From positions 124,001 through 188,000 of the forward strand of contig JBAOHJ010000002.1 in assembly GCA_037045055.1 (NCBI GenBank): DNA of 64,000 nucleotides. Reading direction: 5' to 3'. This stretch comes from Phosphoribacter sp037045055 (GTDB lineage: Bacteria; Actinomycetota; Actinomycetes; Actinomycetales; Dermatophilaceae). Below the pieces are notes generated by a model. That model was not told the origin of the DNA, made no database searches, and saw only the letters and a list, made by a program, of their open reading frames with translations. The position numbers were made by a program, and so were the translations under genes. Below, one piece after another: positions 36,959-45,065 of this stretch (the first letter of the stretch is position 1; every line of letters begins with the position of its first letter).

Positions 36959-37474
36959 ATGCGATCGACGACAGCGGTGGGATCCGGCTTGTTCGCGGCA
37001 TGGGTGGTGCACGACGCCGAGGAGCTCATGACCCTCCGGTCCTCCGCCCGCAGGGTGGCCGCCCGAGTCCCGAGGTGGCTGCCCATCCCGGCGGACGTCC
37101 GGGCAGCCGGGTTCCGGGCGGAGCAAGTCCGGGTGGCGATGGCGATCATGGGTGCGCTGTTGGGGGCAGCCGCGGTGGACGGTGTCCGGACCCGAGGACG
37201 GGGGTGGTTCTTCCAGGAGGTCCTCAACGGCTTCGGATGGCACGGGGTGGGTCATGTCGCGGCCGGCGTGGCGATGCGCGGTTACGTCACCGGCGTGATC
37301 ACCTCTCCCACCGTGGTGATCCCCTTCTGGCTGTGGGCGACTCGGGCGCTGGCCGCCGAGGGTGTACCGGTGCGACGGCGGCCGACCTGGGGGACGCTGG
37401 CGGTGCCCCCGGCCATCCTGGGCGCGCACTGGGTGAGCCGCCGGCTGGTCGGCCCGCGGCAGGCCCAGGCCTGA
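36959..37474 (+). CDS. HXXEE domain membrane protein
   Basis: 171 residues with the family signature H-x-x-E-E at residues 18-22 (WVVHDAEEL) in the first membrane segment, and further hydrophobic helices with conserved His residues (GWHGVGHVAAG and AHWVSRRL). The family is unannotated functionally; the His/Glu pattern suggests metal binding within the membrane. A strong ribosome site (AAGGAGGAG) precedes the ATG at 36959. The TetR gene and operator next door imply ligand-induced expression. Confidence 0.8.
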   Translation: MRSTTAVGSGLFAAWVVHDAEELMTLRSSARRVAARVPRWLPIPADVRAAGFRAEQVRVAMAIMGALLGAAAVDGVRTRGRGWFFQEVLNGFGWHGVGHVAAGVAMRGYVTGVITSPTVVIPFWLWATRALAAEGVPVRRRPTWGTLAVPPAILGAHWVSRRLVGPRQAQA

Positions 37475-37597
37475 GGAGCCCTGGGTCCGCTCCGCACGCC
37501 TGCAGCGGCCGCTGAGACTGCATCCCTGCTCGACCAACCTCGGGGTCCACGGGCCTGCAAGACCCCGCCGAGCGGGTCGCGTCCAGCGGCCGCGAAG

Positions 37598-38590
37598 CTA
37601 CCCCTCGGCCGGTGCGTGGGGATCACCGTGACTGTATGCCGCCCTCCCTGCCGCGAGCAAGCGGTGGCCGAGTGCGACGACGGCTGCCCGGACTTCCTCG
37701 CCGTCCTGCACCTGGAACGCGGCGGGACAGTAGGCGAGCCCCTGGGCGTACATCGTCGGATCGCTCGTCGACCCGACCAGCCGGGTCGTGTGGTCTGTGA
37801 GCGCTTCCAGCCGGCCGAGGTGCGTGGGCAGGTATCGGGAGACCTCATCGATGGGCGCGTGGATGACGGTGACGACACCGTAGGCCCAGCCCGAGGCCAG
37901 ATGGCTCTCCAGCAGCGCGACGGGATCGACGCCGCGGGGCGGGTCGAACCTGCCCCCCATCGGGGTGACGGCGACGACTCGGTCCACCCGGTAGGCCCTG
38001 ACGTCGTGCGTGGACAAGAGCCGGCACAGGAGGTACCACCGCCCGTGCCTCACGACGACGAACCAGGGCTCGACCTCGACCTCGAGCCGCCGACCCGCCT
38101 CGGTCCGGTAGCTCAGGCGCACCAGCCGGCCCTCGCTGCAGACCTCCACGAGCGCTGCCGTGGTCTGCGGATCCGGGCGAGCAGCCGCGCGGTCGGGTAC
38201 CGACGTGGCCGACGTCCGCATCGAATCAGCCTGCGCCGCAACCGACGCCGGCAAGGCACGCAAGATCCGAGCGATCGCCGCGCCGACCATGGATTCGGGA
38301 TCGGCCACATCGTGATGACCCTCAAGCGCTGCCATCACCAGGGCCAAGGCCTCAGACGCACCGAAGTGCAGCGGCGGAAGGCGCAAACCCCGGCCGAGCC
38401 GGTAACCACCATTCCTGCCCCGAGACGCCTCGACGGGGATTCCGGCCTCACGAAGCGTGGCGACATACCGGCGGGCAGCCCGATCGGTCACGCCGATGCG
38501 ATGGGCCAGGTCGGCCGCCTTGATCCCGGGTCGGCGCTCGATGAGCTCGAGCGCCACCAAGGCACGGGCGGCCGGAGAGTCAGCCGGCAT
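37598..38590 (-). CDS. YafY-type HTH/WYL-domain transcriptional regulator
   Basis: 330 residues: an N-terminal HTH_11 winged helix (AADLAHRIGVTDRAARRYVATLREAG), a linker, then a WYL domain with the namesake residues in RHGRWYLLCRLL and a C-terminal WCX-like extension. WYL domains bind nucleic acid or nucleotide ligands and often control stress or detoxification genes. It is divergent from a VOC protein gene 55 bp away, which is its likely target. Confidence 0.88.
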   Translation of the reverse strand: MPADSPAARALVALELIERRPGIKAADLAHRIGVTDRAARRYVATLREAGIPVEASRGRNGGYRLGRGLRLPPLHFGASEALALVMAALEGHHDVADPESMVGAAIARILRALPASVAAQADSMRTSATSVPDRAAARPDPQTTAALVEVCSEGRLVRLSYRTEAGRRLEVEVEPWFVVVRHGRWYLLCRLLSTHDVRAYRVDRVVAVTPMGGRFDPPRGVDPVALLESHLASGWAYGVVTVIHAPIDEVSRYLPTHLGRLEALTDHTTRLVGSTSDPTMYAQGLAYCPAAFQVQDGEEVRAAVVALGHRLLAAGRAAYSHGDPHAPAEG

Positions 38591-38645
38591 AACCGTGAGA
38601 ACTATCCGGACGGAAGACGTCCGCCTAGGCCTTTACCGTGATCCC

Positions 38646-39005
38646 ATGGCTATCGCTCGCTACCCCGTCGTCGTCCTCGACTGCCCCGACCCCAAGACGC
38701 TCGCGGAGTTCTACGGCGCCCTCCTTGGCTGGGAGGTGAAGGAGGCAGACAACGGCTGGTGGTCTGTGCGCGCCGAATACGGCGACTCCATCGGCTTTCA
38801 GAAGGTGGACGGGTTCACCGCCCCTCAATGGCCCGGGCAGGAGGTGCCCCAGCAGATGCACATCGATGTCGACGTCGACGACCTCGACTCTGCGGAAGCG
38901 GCCGTCCTCGAACTGGGCGCAACCAAACACGACCACCAGCCAGGGACCAGCTTCCGGGTGTTCCTCGACCCTGCGGGCCATCCCTTCTGCCTCTGCCAAG
39001 GCTGA
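38646..39005 (+). CDS. VOC (glyoxalase/bleomycin-resistance) family protein
   Basis: 119-residue single VOC module of two beta-alpha-beta-beta-beta units (VVVLDCPDPKTLAEFYGALLGWE and the strand QMHIDVDVDDLDSAEAAVLELGA). The C-terminal FRVFLDPAGHPFCLCQG carries the usual D-P-x-G-x-P-F ending. Members bind metals and small electrophiles or act as thiol-dependent isomerases. The ATG at 38646 starts right after the divergent promoter shared with the WYL regulator; a regulator plus detoxification protein pairing is common in actinobacteria. Confidence 0.85.
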   Translation: MAIARYPVVVLDCPDPKTLAEFYGALLGWEVKEADNGWWSVRAEYGDSIGFQKVDGFTAPQWPGQEVPQQMHIDVDVDDLDSAEAAVLELGATKHDHQPGTSFRVFLDPAGHPFCLCQG

Positions 39006-39063
39006 AACGCTGCGTCTGGGGCGGCCCTCCTCCCATCCACTCTCAAAGCCCCCCGTCGCACTC

Positions 39064-40350
39064 TCAGTGTCCGGTGCAGCCGACAGACACCCCCTCCGCG
39101 TGAGCTCGGAGGTAACGCCCGAAGTGGGGGACGGTGAAACCCACTCGCCCTCGTTCGGTGGCGTAGACGAGTCCCTTCTTGAGCAGTGCATCGCGCGCCG
39201 GCGAGAGGGACTGGGGCTTGCGGCCGAGCAGGGCCGCCACCTCGGAGGTCGGCACCGAATCGGGTTCTGCGGCAAGGCCGTCGGCACGGCCGTCGGCGGG
39301 AGGGCCGGCGCTCGCGGCACCGTTCGCCGGCGTCCCGCCCGAGCGCATGGCCTCGGCCATCGCCCGCAGGTACTCCCGCTCTGCCGGGGTGGCCCGCTCG
39401 AACCTCGACCCGAAGAAGCCGACGGCCAGTTCCGCCTCCGCTTCGGGAGCGGCCACGGCGACGTCGGCGGCGTCGATGCGGGGACCGACGGCGACGTCCC
39501 AGACCGTCTTGCCGTATGCCTGGACGAAGTACGGGTAGCCGGCGGTCACGGCATACATGGCGTCGAGAGCCTGCGCAGACCACGTCGAGCCCTCGTCGGC
39601 GGCCGGCGCGACCAGGGCGAGGTCCGCTGCGGCCCGGTCCAAGCGGTCGATGCGCCAGTAACGGAACAGTCTCTCGGAGTAGGACTTCGACGCGGAGAGC
39701 AGCGTCGGCAGGTGAGGCAGCCCGGCTCCGACGAGGACCACCGGCAGCCCGTTCTGCGAGATCTCGTGGACCGCCGCGCACACCGCGGACACGTCCGCGG
39801 GCCCGACGTCCTGCATCTCGTCGACGAACACCGCGACCCCTCGGCCCCGGTCGGCCGCGAGGCCGCCGACATCGGTGAGCACCTCGACGAGATCGATCTC
39901 GATGTCGCCGGAGTCGCCCCGACCGACCACCGCGGGCACGTCGATCCCCGGGCTCCACCGGTCCCGCAGCCGGGCGCCCACGCCGGCCTCGCGCTGGGCG
40001 AACGAGCGCACCACGGCGAGCACGCCGGCGACCTCGTCGGCCCGGGGGTGCCCCAGCTCGCGCACCGCCATGTGCAGGGCGGAGGCCAACGGCCGGCGCA
40101 GCCCCTGGTCGGGTCGAGCCTCCACCTTGCCGGTGCCCCACCCGGCTCGGACCGCGCCCGAGCGCAACGCGTTGAGCAGCACCGTCTTGCCCACCCCGCG
40201 CAGTCCGGTGAGCATCACCGAGCGCTCCGGCCGCCCCCGGGCCACCCGCTGCAGCGTGACGTCGAACGCGCGCAACTGCTCGTCGCGTCCGGCGAGCTCG
40301 GGGGGTCGCTGCCCCGCTCCGGGGGCGTAGGGGTTGCGCACCGGGTCCAC
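39064..40350 (-). CDS. P-loop AAA/STAND-like ATPase with C-terminal winged helix
   Basis: 428 residues. Walker A GLRGVGKT is near residue 50, Walker B VFVDEMQD near 170, and a sensor-like VVLVGAGLPHLPTLL follows; this is the AAA_16/Orc1-like or STAND clan. The last 70 residues form a winged helix (SEVAALLGRKPQSLSPARDALLKKGLVYATERGRVGF), as in replication-initiator-like or signalling ATPases. Between them is a flexible Gly/Ala/Pro linker (about residues 335-360). It stands alone between a VOC gene and pdxY; partner and role are unknown. Confidence 0.75.
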   Translation of the reverse strand: MDPVRNPYAPGAGQRPPELAGRDEQLRAFDVTLQRVARGRPERSVMLTGLRGVGKTVLLNALRSGAVRAGWGTGKVEARPDQGLRRPLASALHMAVRELGHPRADEVAGVLAVVRSFAQREAGVGARLRDRWSPGIDVPAVVGRGDSGDIEIDLVEVLTDVGGLAADRGRGVAVFVDEMQDVGPADVSAVCAAVHEISQNGLPVVLVGAGLPHLPTLLSASKSYSERLFRYWRIDRLDRAAADLALVAPAADEGSTWSAQALDAMYAVTAGYPYFVQAYGKTVWDVAVGPRIDAADVAVAAPEAEAELAVGFFGSRFERATPAEREYLRAMAEAMRSGGTPANGAASAGPPADGRADGLAAEPDSVPTSEVAALLGRKPQSLSPARDALLKKGLVYATERGRVGFTVPHFGRYLRAHAEGVSVGCTGH

Positions 40351-40464
40351 GATGCCACCGTATTGGGCTCTCTAGCGCAGCGCCGATATTTCCGCAGACA
40401 ACGGTATGCCGTGTCGCTAAGCCCGTCGGCCGGCCCCCACGGTCGCCGACGCGGGCAGCCCGGC

Positions 40465-41313
40465 TCAGCCGATCTGGACCAGCCGGAACCGCTCGTCCGG
40501 GTGGGCGATCGACTCCTGCTCGGCGACCAGGCGCATCTCCTGGAACCCCCCGCGATGGGTGGCCTCGAGCACGGCATACATCGTCGCGGCGGTGCGCGAC
40601 AGCGCGGCCCGTGCGCCGTCGGCGAGCAGGTGCGCGAGGAAGATCGCCGCGGTCGCGTCGCCGCCGCCGCGGACCGTCATGTCGAGCAGAGGGGTGGTGA
40701 CCAGCCACGCGCCGGCATCGGTCACGCAGGCCATCTGGATCGCGCCCGGGGGAGTGTCGTCGGTGAGCACGCTGGTGACCAGGACGGTCGCCGGGCCGGT
40801 GGCGCGCACCGCGGCGACGGCGCCGAGCAGGTCCGCCTGGCCGCGGACCGGCCCCCCGGCGAGGAACTCCAGCTCGAACTGGTTGGGCGTCACCACATCG
40901 GCCCCGGGCACGACCTCGTCACGCAGGTACTGCGGGATGCCTTCGCGGACGAAGAAGCCCCGCCCGACGTCGCCCATGACCGGGTCGCAGCAGTAGATTG
41001 CCGCGGGGTTGGCGGCCTGGACCGCGCCGACCGCGTCGAGGACGACCGCGCCCATCGCCGGGTCACCGAGGTAGCCGGAGAGCACCGCCTCGACCCCTGG
41101 GAACGCGCCCCGCTCCCGCACCCCGACCAGGACCTCGGCGACGTCGGCCGGCGCGACCAGAGGGCCCCGGGTGGCGCCGTAGCCGGTGTGGTTGGAGAAG
41201 GTCACCGTGAGCACCGGGTAGACCTCGTGCCCGAGCCGCTGCAGCGGGAACACGGCCGCGGAGTTGCCCGCGTGACCGTACGCCACGTGCGACTGGATGG
41301 ACAGGATCGCCAT
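40465..41313 (-). CDS. pdxY: Pyridoxal kinase
   Basis: Ribokinase-like kinase that phosphorylates pyridoxal to PLP in the B6 salvage pathway. 282 residues starting MAILSIQSHVAYGHAGNSAA, with YCCDPVMGD and GVQAANP-like strands, the phosphate-binding ATVLVTSVLTDDTP and the anion-hole motif VRGGGDATAAIFLAHLL (GxGD). No ribosome site is visible; instead a CGGCATAC copy sits just upstream of the ATG at 41313. The closest operon neighbours are unrelated. Confidence 0.9.
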   Translation of the reverse strand: MAILSIQSHVAYGHAGNSAAVFPLQRLGHEVYPVLTVTFSNHTGYGATRGPLVAPADVAEVLVGVRERGAFPGVEAVLSGYLGDPAMGAVVLDAVGAVQAANPAAIYCCDPVMGDVGRGFFVREGIPQYLRDEVVPGADVVTPNQFELEFLAGGPVRGQADLLGAVAAVRATGPATVLVTSVLTDDTPPGAIQMACVTDAGAWLVTTPLLDMTVRGGGDATAAIFLAHLLADGARAALSRTAATMYAVLEATHRGGFQEMRLVAEQESIAHPDERFRLVQIG

Positions 41314-41372
41314 GCGGTATGCCGTTCTGCCGGAGGGGGGTTCGCCGGGGTCGGGAGAGGTCGCGTCGCGGG

Positions 41373-41444
41373 TCAGTCGTCGGGCAGGTCGCCGGCGGCG
41401 ACCTGCGGCTGGCCGACCTTCCGCTCGCGGGGGATCTCGTCCAT
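41373..41444 (-). CDS. Possible small protein (23 aa)
   Basis: ATG at 41444 opens 23 codons reading MDEIPRERKVGQ then PQVAAGDLPDD before TGA. The composition (acidic, Pro-bearing) differs from the Arg/Ala/Gly-rich noise typical of shadow frames here. It lies in the 175-bp gap between the fpg-like gene and pdxY. Unsupported by any motif; kept as a candidate only. Confidence 0.3.
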   Translation of the reverse strand: MDEIPRERKVGQPQVAAGDLPDD

Positions 41445-41488
41445 CCCCGATCATCCCACCGCGTCGGCGGGGCTGCCACGGCCGCGGG

Positions 41489-42349
41489 CTACTTGAGCAG
41501 CCGTGACATCCGCCGGTCGGCCAGCGGCTTGCCACCGGTCTGGCAGGTCGCGCAGTACTGCAGCGAGGAGTCGGCGAAGGACACCTCCCGCACGAGGTCG
41601 CCGCACTCGGGGCACGGCAGTCCGGTCCGTCCGTGCACGCGCATCCCGGCCCGCTTGGCGTCCTTGAGCTGGGCGGCCGGCTTGCCCGACGCGGCCGCCA
41701 CGGCACCCGCGAGCGTGTCGCGCACCGCGGCATACAGGCGGTCGACCTGCTCGGGCGTGAGGCTGCCGGCGAGCGCGAACGGGGAGAGCCGGGCCACGTG
41801 CAGGACCTCGTCGGAGTAGGCGTTGCCGACCCCGGCGAGGAACTGCTGGTCGCGCAGCAGCCCCTTGATCTGGGTGCGCCGCCCGGCCAGCAGCGCCGCG
41901 AAGCGGTCCGGGCCGAAGTCGGCAGCCAGCGGGTCGGGGCCCAGCCGGGCGATGCCGGGGACCTGCGCGACGTCGCGGACGAGGTATGCCGCCAGGGACT
42001 TCTTCGTGCCCGCCTCGGTGAGGTCGAAGCCCGAGCCGTCGGACAGCCGCACCCGCGCGGCGATCGGCGACGTGCCCGGCCGGATGACGGTCGCCGGGAT
42101 CGCGTCGGACCAGCGCAGCCACCCGGCCCGCGCGAGGTGGACCACCAGGTGGATGCCGTCGACGTCGACGTCGAGGAACTTGCCGTGCCGGTGCACCCCC
42201 ACGACGAACGACCCGGCCAGGGCCGAGGGCGGCGGGTCGTAGGTCTTGAGCACCGAGATCGACCCGAGCTCCACCGCGGTGACGGCCAGCCCGACGACCC
42301 GCCCGGCGAGGAAGTCGACGAGCGCCTGCACCTCGGGCAGCTCAGGCAC
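41489..42349 (-). CDS. Fpg/Nei family DNA glycosylase
   Basis: 286-residue base-excision enzyme that removes oxidised bases. The N-terminal catalytic MPELPE (Pro2, Glu3) is present, Lys57 sits in HRHGKFLDV, the helix-two-turn-helix is around LRDQQFLAGVGNAYSDEVL, and the C-terminal zinc finger is CPECGD...YCATCQTGGKPL with the conserved Arg in RRMSRLLK. Whether it prefers 8-oxoguanine (Fpg) or pyrimidines (Nei) is not decidable by eye. Its start overlaps the end of the App1-like gene by eight bases. Confidence 0.9.
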   Translation of the reverse strand: MPELPEVQALVDFLAGRVVGLAVTAVELGSISVLKTYDPPPSALAGSFVVGVHRHGKFLDVDVDGIHLVVHLARAGWLRWSDAIPATVIRPGTSPIAARVRLSDGSGFDLTEAGTKKSLAAYLVRDVAQVPGIARLGPDPLAADFGPDRFAALLAGRRTQIKGLLRDQQFLAGVGNAYSDEVLHVARLSPFALAGSLTPEQVDRLYAAVRDTLAGAVAAASGKPAAQLKDAKRAGMRVHGRTGLPCPECGDLVREVSFADSSLQYCATCQTGGKPLADRRMSRLLK

Positions 42350-43481
42350 GCCAACCGGCCTGGGCGTCGCCGGGCCCGAGCGGCGCGGCCGTCGAGGGGA
42401 CCGAGCGGGTCGGGGCCACTCGCCCGGCGTCGCGCATCAGCCGCAGCAGCCCGTAGCCGTCCGGTGCGCTGTACACCGGGACCTGCCGAGGCGGCCGGTG
42501 GGGTCGCCCGACGATCTCGTCGTTGGGGATCGGTATGCCGTGCGCGAGGACCTGCTCCGCGGCGGTGAGCTGCCGGATAGCGATCGCGTCGACGCACTCG
42601 GGTCGGGCCAGCGCGAAGTCCTGGTAGATCCGCGGGTCGTGCTGCCCGTCGTCGCCGACCAGCAGCCAGGTGATCTGCGGGAAGTCCCGCGCCAGGCGAT
42701 CCAGGGCGGTGCGCTTGTGGTCCTGGCCGCTGCGGAACCAGCCGGTGTTCGTCGGGCCCCAGTCGGTCAGCAGCAGCGGGCCTCGCGGGTAGCCGTGGTT
42801 CTTGAGGAACCGAGTGAGCGTGGGCGCGGTGTTCCAGGCACCGGTGGACAGGTAGACCACCGGTGCCTCGGGGTGGCGCTGCAGGACCTGGCGGTAGAGC
42901 GGGGCCATGCCCGGGACGACCCGCCGGGCGCCCTCGTGCAGGACGAAGGTGTTCCACGCGGCGATGAACGGTCGGGGCAGCGACGTCGAGATGACCGTGT
43001 CGTCGATGTCGCTGACGATGCCATAGGTCTGCGCCGCGTCGACGACGACGACACTGGCCTGCACCGGCTCGGCCTGCCCGGCACCGATGGTCACTTCGTG
43101 CCACCCGGGCGGCAGCCCATGGCCCCGGAAGGTCACGTCGACGTGGCCGCTGCGGTCGCTGCGGCCGTGCGCGACGTGGTGACCGACCCGGATCTCCACG
43201 GGCACCCCCATCGCCGGAGCGGTGAAGAAGGACCGCCAGCCCCGGCGTGCGCTGTAGGGCGAGCGCATCCCGCCGTAGGTGATGTCCTGACGGTTCTCCT
43301 CGCGCGAGTGCGTACCCTGCGGCGGAGTGAGCAGCACCCGGGCGAAGACCCGCAGGAACTCGCTCGAGCCGTAGCCGGTGTAGGAGATCACCCGGTTGCG
43401 CCATCGCTGCCGGCGCAGCCCGCGCTCGAGCTGGCGGTGCCAGGCGTCCTCGACGATCGCCGAGGCGTGCGGGCGGGCCAT
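42342..43481 (-). CDS. App1-type phosphatidate phosphatase domain protein (DUF2183)
   Basis: 379-residue protein with the DUF2183/App1 catalytic domain, a HAD-like phosphatase in which VSDIDDTVI (near residue 157) carries the catalytic DxD. The later motifs LLLTDWGPTNTGWFRSG and LVGDDGQHDPRIY complete the HAD active site. Yeast App1 dephosphorylates phosphatidate; bacterial members are common in actinobacteria with unproved substrate. The end VGRPHRPPRQVPVYSAP is proline-rich. It is followed by the glycosylase gene in an overlapping pair. Confidence 0.85.
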   Translation of the reverse strand: MARPHASAIVEDAWHRQLERGLRRQRWRNRVISYTGYGSSEFLRVFARVLLTPPQGTHSREENRQDITYGGMRSPYSARRGWRSFFTAPAMGVPVEIRVGHHVAHGRSDRSGHVDVTFRGHGLPPGWHEVTIGAGQAEPVQASVVVVDAAQTYGIVSDIDDTVISTSLPRPFIAAWNTFVLHEGARRVVPGMAPLYRQVLQRHPEAPVVYLSTGAWNTAPTLTRFLKNHGYPRGPLLLTDWGPTNTGWFRSGQDHKRTALDRLARDFPQITWLLVGDDGQHDPRIYQDFALARPECVDAIAIRQLTAAEQVLAHGIPIPNDEIVGRPHRPPRQVPVYSAPDGYGLLRLMRDAGRVAPTRSVPSTAAPLGPGDAQAGWRA

Positions 43482-43498
43482 GCCCCCACGCTAAGCCA

Positions 43499-43879
43499 TC
43501 AGCCGGGCTGCGAATCGCCTTTCGGGGCAACGGGGTCGGCGATGCAGAACTCGTTGCCCTCGACATCCTGCAGCGTCGTCCACCGGGTGCCCCACTCGTC
43601 GTGGTCGGCGACGTGGGTCGCGCCCAGGGCGAGCAACCGGGCGACGTCGCCGGGCCGGTCGGTGCTGTGGAAGTCCACGTGCATGCGGTTCTTGGCGGTC
43701 TTGCCCTCGGGCACCGCGAGGAACAGCCAAGGCAGCTCGCCGGCGGGGCCCGCCGCGATCATCGCGAAGTACGGGCTGGCCCCGGGGGCCACCGGGCGCC
43801 CGAGGGCTTGCGCCCAGAAGGTTGATACGGCGGCGACGTCGCCGCAGTCGAGGGTAGTCGCGGCCTGGCTCAGGCTCAT
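43499..43879 (-). CDS. VOC family protein
   Basis: 126-residue glyoxalase/dioxygenase-like protein. MSLSQAATTLDCGDVAAVSTFWAQALG is the first beta-alpha unit, MHVDFHSTDRPGDVARLLALGA the second, and the ending DVEGNEFCIADP is the usual C-terminal strand. The ATG at 43879 overlaps the MerR regulator's stop by four bases, so it is probably the regulator's partner gene in a small detoxification operon. Confidence 0.83.
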   Translation of the reverse strand: MSLSQAATTLDCGDVAAVSTFWAQALGRPVAPGASPYFAMIAAGPAGELPWLFLAVPEGKTAKNRMHVDFHSTDRPGDVARLLALGATHVADHDEWGTRWTTLQDVEGNEFCIADPVAPKGDSQPG

Positions 43880-44727
43880 CGTGGTGCTCCTTGTCGATCG
43901 GTGGACGGGTCCGGGGCGTCGCCGACCAGGGGCCAGGCGACCTCGGTGCGGTGGGCGTGCTCGTCGGCGGTGTCGCCGGGCCCCACGAGGTAGGTCTCGC
44001 GGATGTCCAGCCCGGCGCCGGACGCCTGGCGGGCCAGCCACGCGCCCACTCCGCGGTAGGTGTCGGCGATCGTCTCGAAGGAGCCCTCGTGCACGGCGAC
44101 GGCGAAACGGCCTCCGGGCAGGCGCTGCCGGTGCGGTGGGTGGGCCTCGCCGACGACGGGCAGGTAGGCCGTGACCGTCACCGCCGCGGCGTCCCAGTCG
44201 TCGCCGGGGTAGAGGGCCCCGGCCGGTCCGCATACGGCCAGGCCCTCGCGCCGCGCCTCGGCGGCCAGCTCGGGGTAGGCCCGGCCCAGGAACTCGCCGA
44301 GCCGGTCCAGGGACAGCGTCGCGTTGCGGGAGAGGACGTCGAGGTCGGGCAGGGCCCGGTCGTGGACCCGGGCGGCCAGCAGCACCAGCGGCTGGGTGCT
44401 CAGGCGGTGCAGGTCGCGCACGATGCGCTCGGCGTCGTGCAGGCGCCGAAGCATCCGTTGCTGGTGCTCGTGGACGACGGCCGCGGTCACCCCGTCGTCG
44501 CGGGCGTCGAGCACGCGGCGGACCTGCTCGACCGGCAGGTCCAGGTCGCGCAGCCGCCGGATGACCTCGGCGTCGACGAGCTGGGCGGCGCTGTAGTAGC
44601 GGTACCCGCTGGCCGGGTCGACCCGGACGGGGGTGAGCAACCCCGTCTCGTGGTAGTGCCGCAGGGTCCCGATCGACAGCGACGCGGCCCTGGCGAAGGC
44701 CCCGATCGGCAGCAGTCCGTCGTGCAT
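43876..44727 (-). CDS. MerR family regulator with effector-binding (GyrI-like) domain
   Basis: 283 residues. The N-terminal MerR helix-turn-helix is LLPIGAFARAASLSIGTLRH then YHETGLLTPVRVDPASGYRYY; a long coiled helix (VVHEHQQRMLRRLHDAERIVRDL) follows, then a beta-rich C-terminal region with YRGVGAWLARQA and ETYLVGPGDTADEHAHRTEVAWPL that matches GyrI-like multidrug-binding folds. BmrR-type regulators of this layout bind drugs and activate exporters. The VOC gene follows directly. Confidence 0.87.
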   Translation of the reverse strand: MHDGLLPIGAFARAASLSIGTLRHYHETGLLTPVRVDPASGYRYYSAAQLVDAEVIRRLRDLDLPVEQVRRVLDARDDGVTAAVVHEHQQRMLRRLHDAERIVRDLHRLSTQPLVLLAARVHDRALPDLDVLSRNATLSLDRLGEFLGRAYPELAAEARREGLAVCGPAGALYPGDDWDAAAVTVTAYLPVVGEAHPPHRQRLPGGRFAVAVHEGSFETIADTYRGVGAWLARQASGAGLDIRETYLVGPGDTADEHAHRTEVAWPLVGDAPDPSTDRQGAPR

Positions 44728-44844
44728 GCCTCGATCTTCGACTCTGCGGTTGCCGGAGAGTCAAGGGGCTGCCCGCGGCCGGGCCGGCGCGGCGGCATAC
44801 CGGCCGGTGGTCGCCGCGGACCCGGGGTCACGAAGGACGCGGGG

Positions 44845-44982
44845 TCACCACCACTGGGCGATGCCGCGGCGCTGTGCATGGGTGAGGCGGGGCAGGTGGC
44901 GGGTGCGGCGGTGGGTGCGCTCCAGCAGCCAGACGACGGGGGCGGCCAGGGCGAGAGACGCCAACAGGCTGGACAGGTCCAT
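44845..44982 (-). CDS. Small membrane peptide (45 aa) divergent from the GlxA-type regulator
   Basis: 45 codons from the ATG at 44982 to TGA at 44845: MDLSSLLASLALAAPVVWLL, then ERTHRRTRHLPRLTHAQRR and GIAQWW. The layout, one hydrophobic helix followed by a basic cytoplasmic tail, is that of real small membrane proteins rather than a shadow frame. There is no ribosome site, but CAGAAT 7 bases before the ATG would be a -10 for a leaderless mRNA. It shares a symmetric operator with the regulator gene at 45066. Confidence 0.5.
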   Translation of the reverse strand: MDLSSLLASLALAAPVVWLLERTHRRTRHLPRLTHAQRRGIAQWW

Positions 44983-45054
44983 GGCAGGAATTCTGCGCTC
45001 GTCGTGATCGTGCCACCAGTGGCAGGAGTGACCCTCATCGCAGAGTTCCTGCCA
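44982..45054. promoter_or_regulatory. Concentric inverted-repeat operator between small membrane gene and GlxA-type regulator
   Basis: Outer arms TGGCAGGAATTCTGCG (44982-44997) and CGCAGAGTTCCTGCCA (45039-45054) pair at 15 of 16 positions; an inner palindrome TGCCAC-CA-GTGGCA lies at 45011-45024. Both pairs share the centre 45018. TGGCAGGA occurs three times (44982, 45020 and inverted at 45047). Predicted -10 elements CATACT (45053-45058) and CAGAAT on the other strand lie 7 bases from their ATGs, at the outer edges, so occupancy would block both promoters. Confidence 0.6.
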
Positions 45055-45065
45055 TACTCTCGGGT

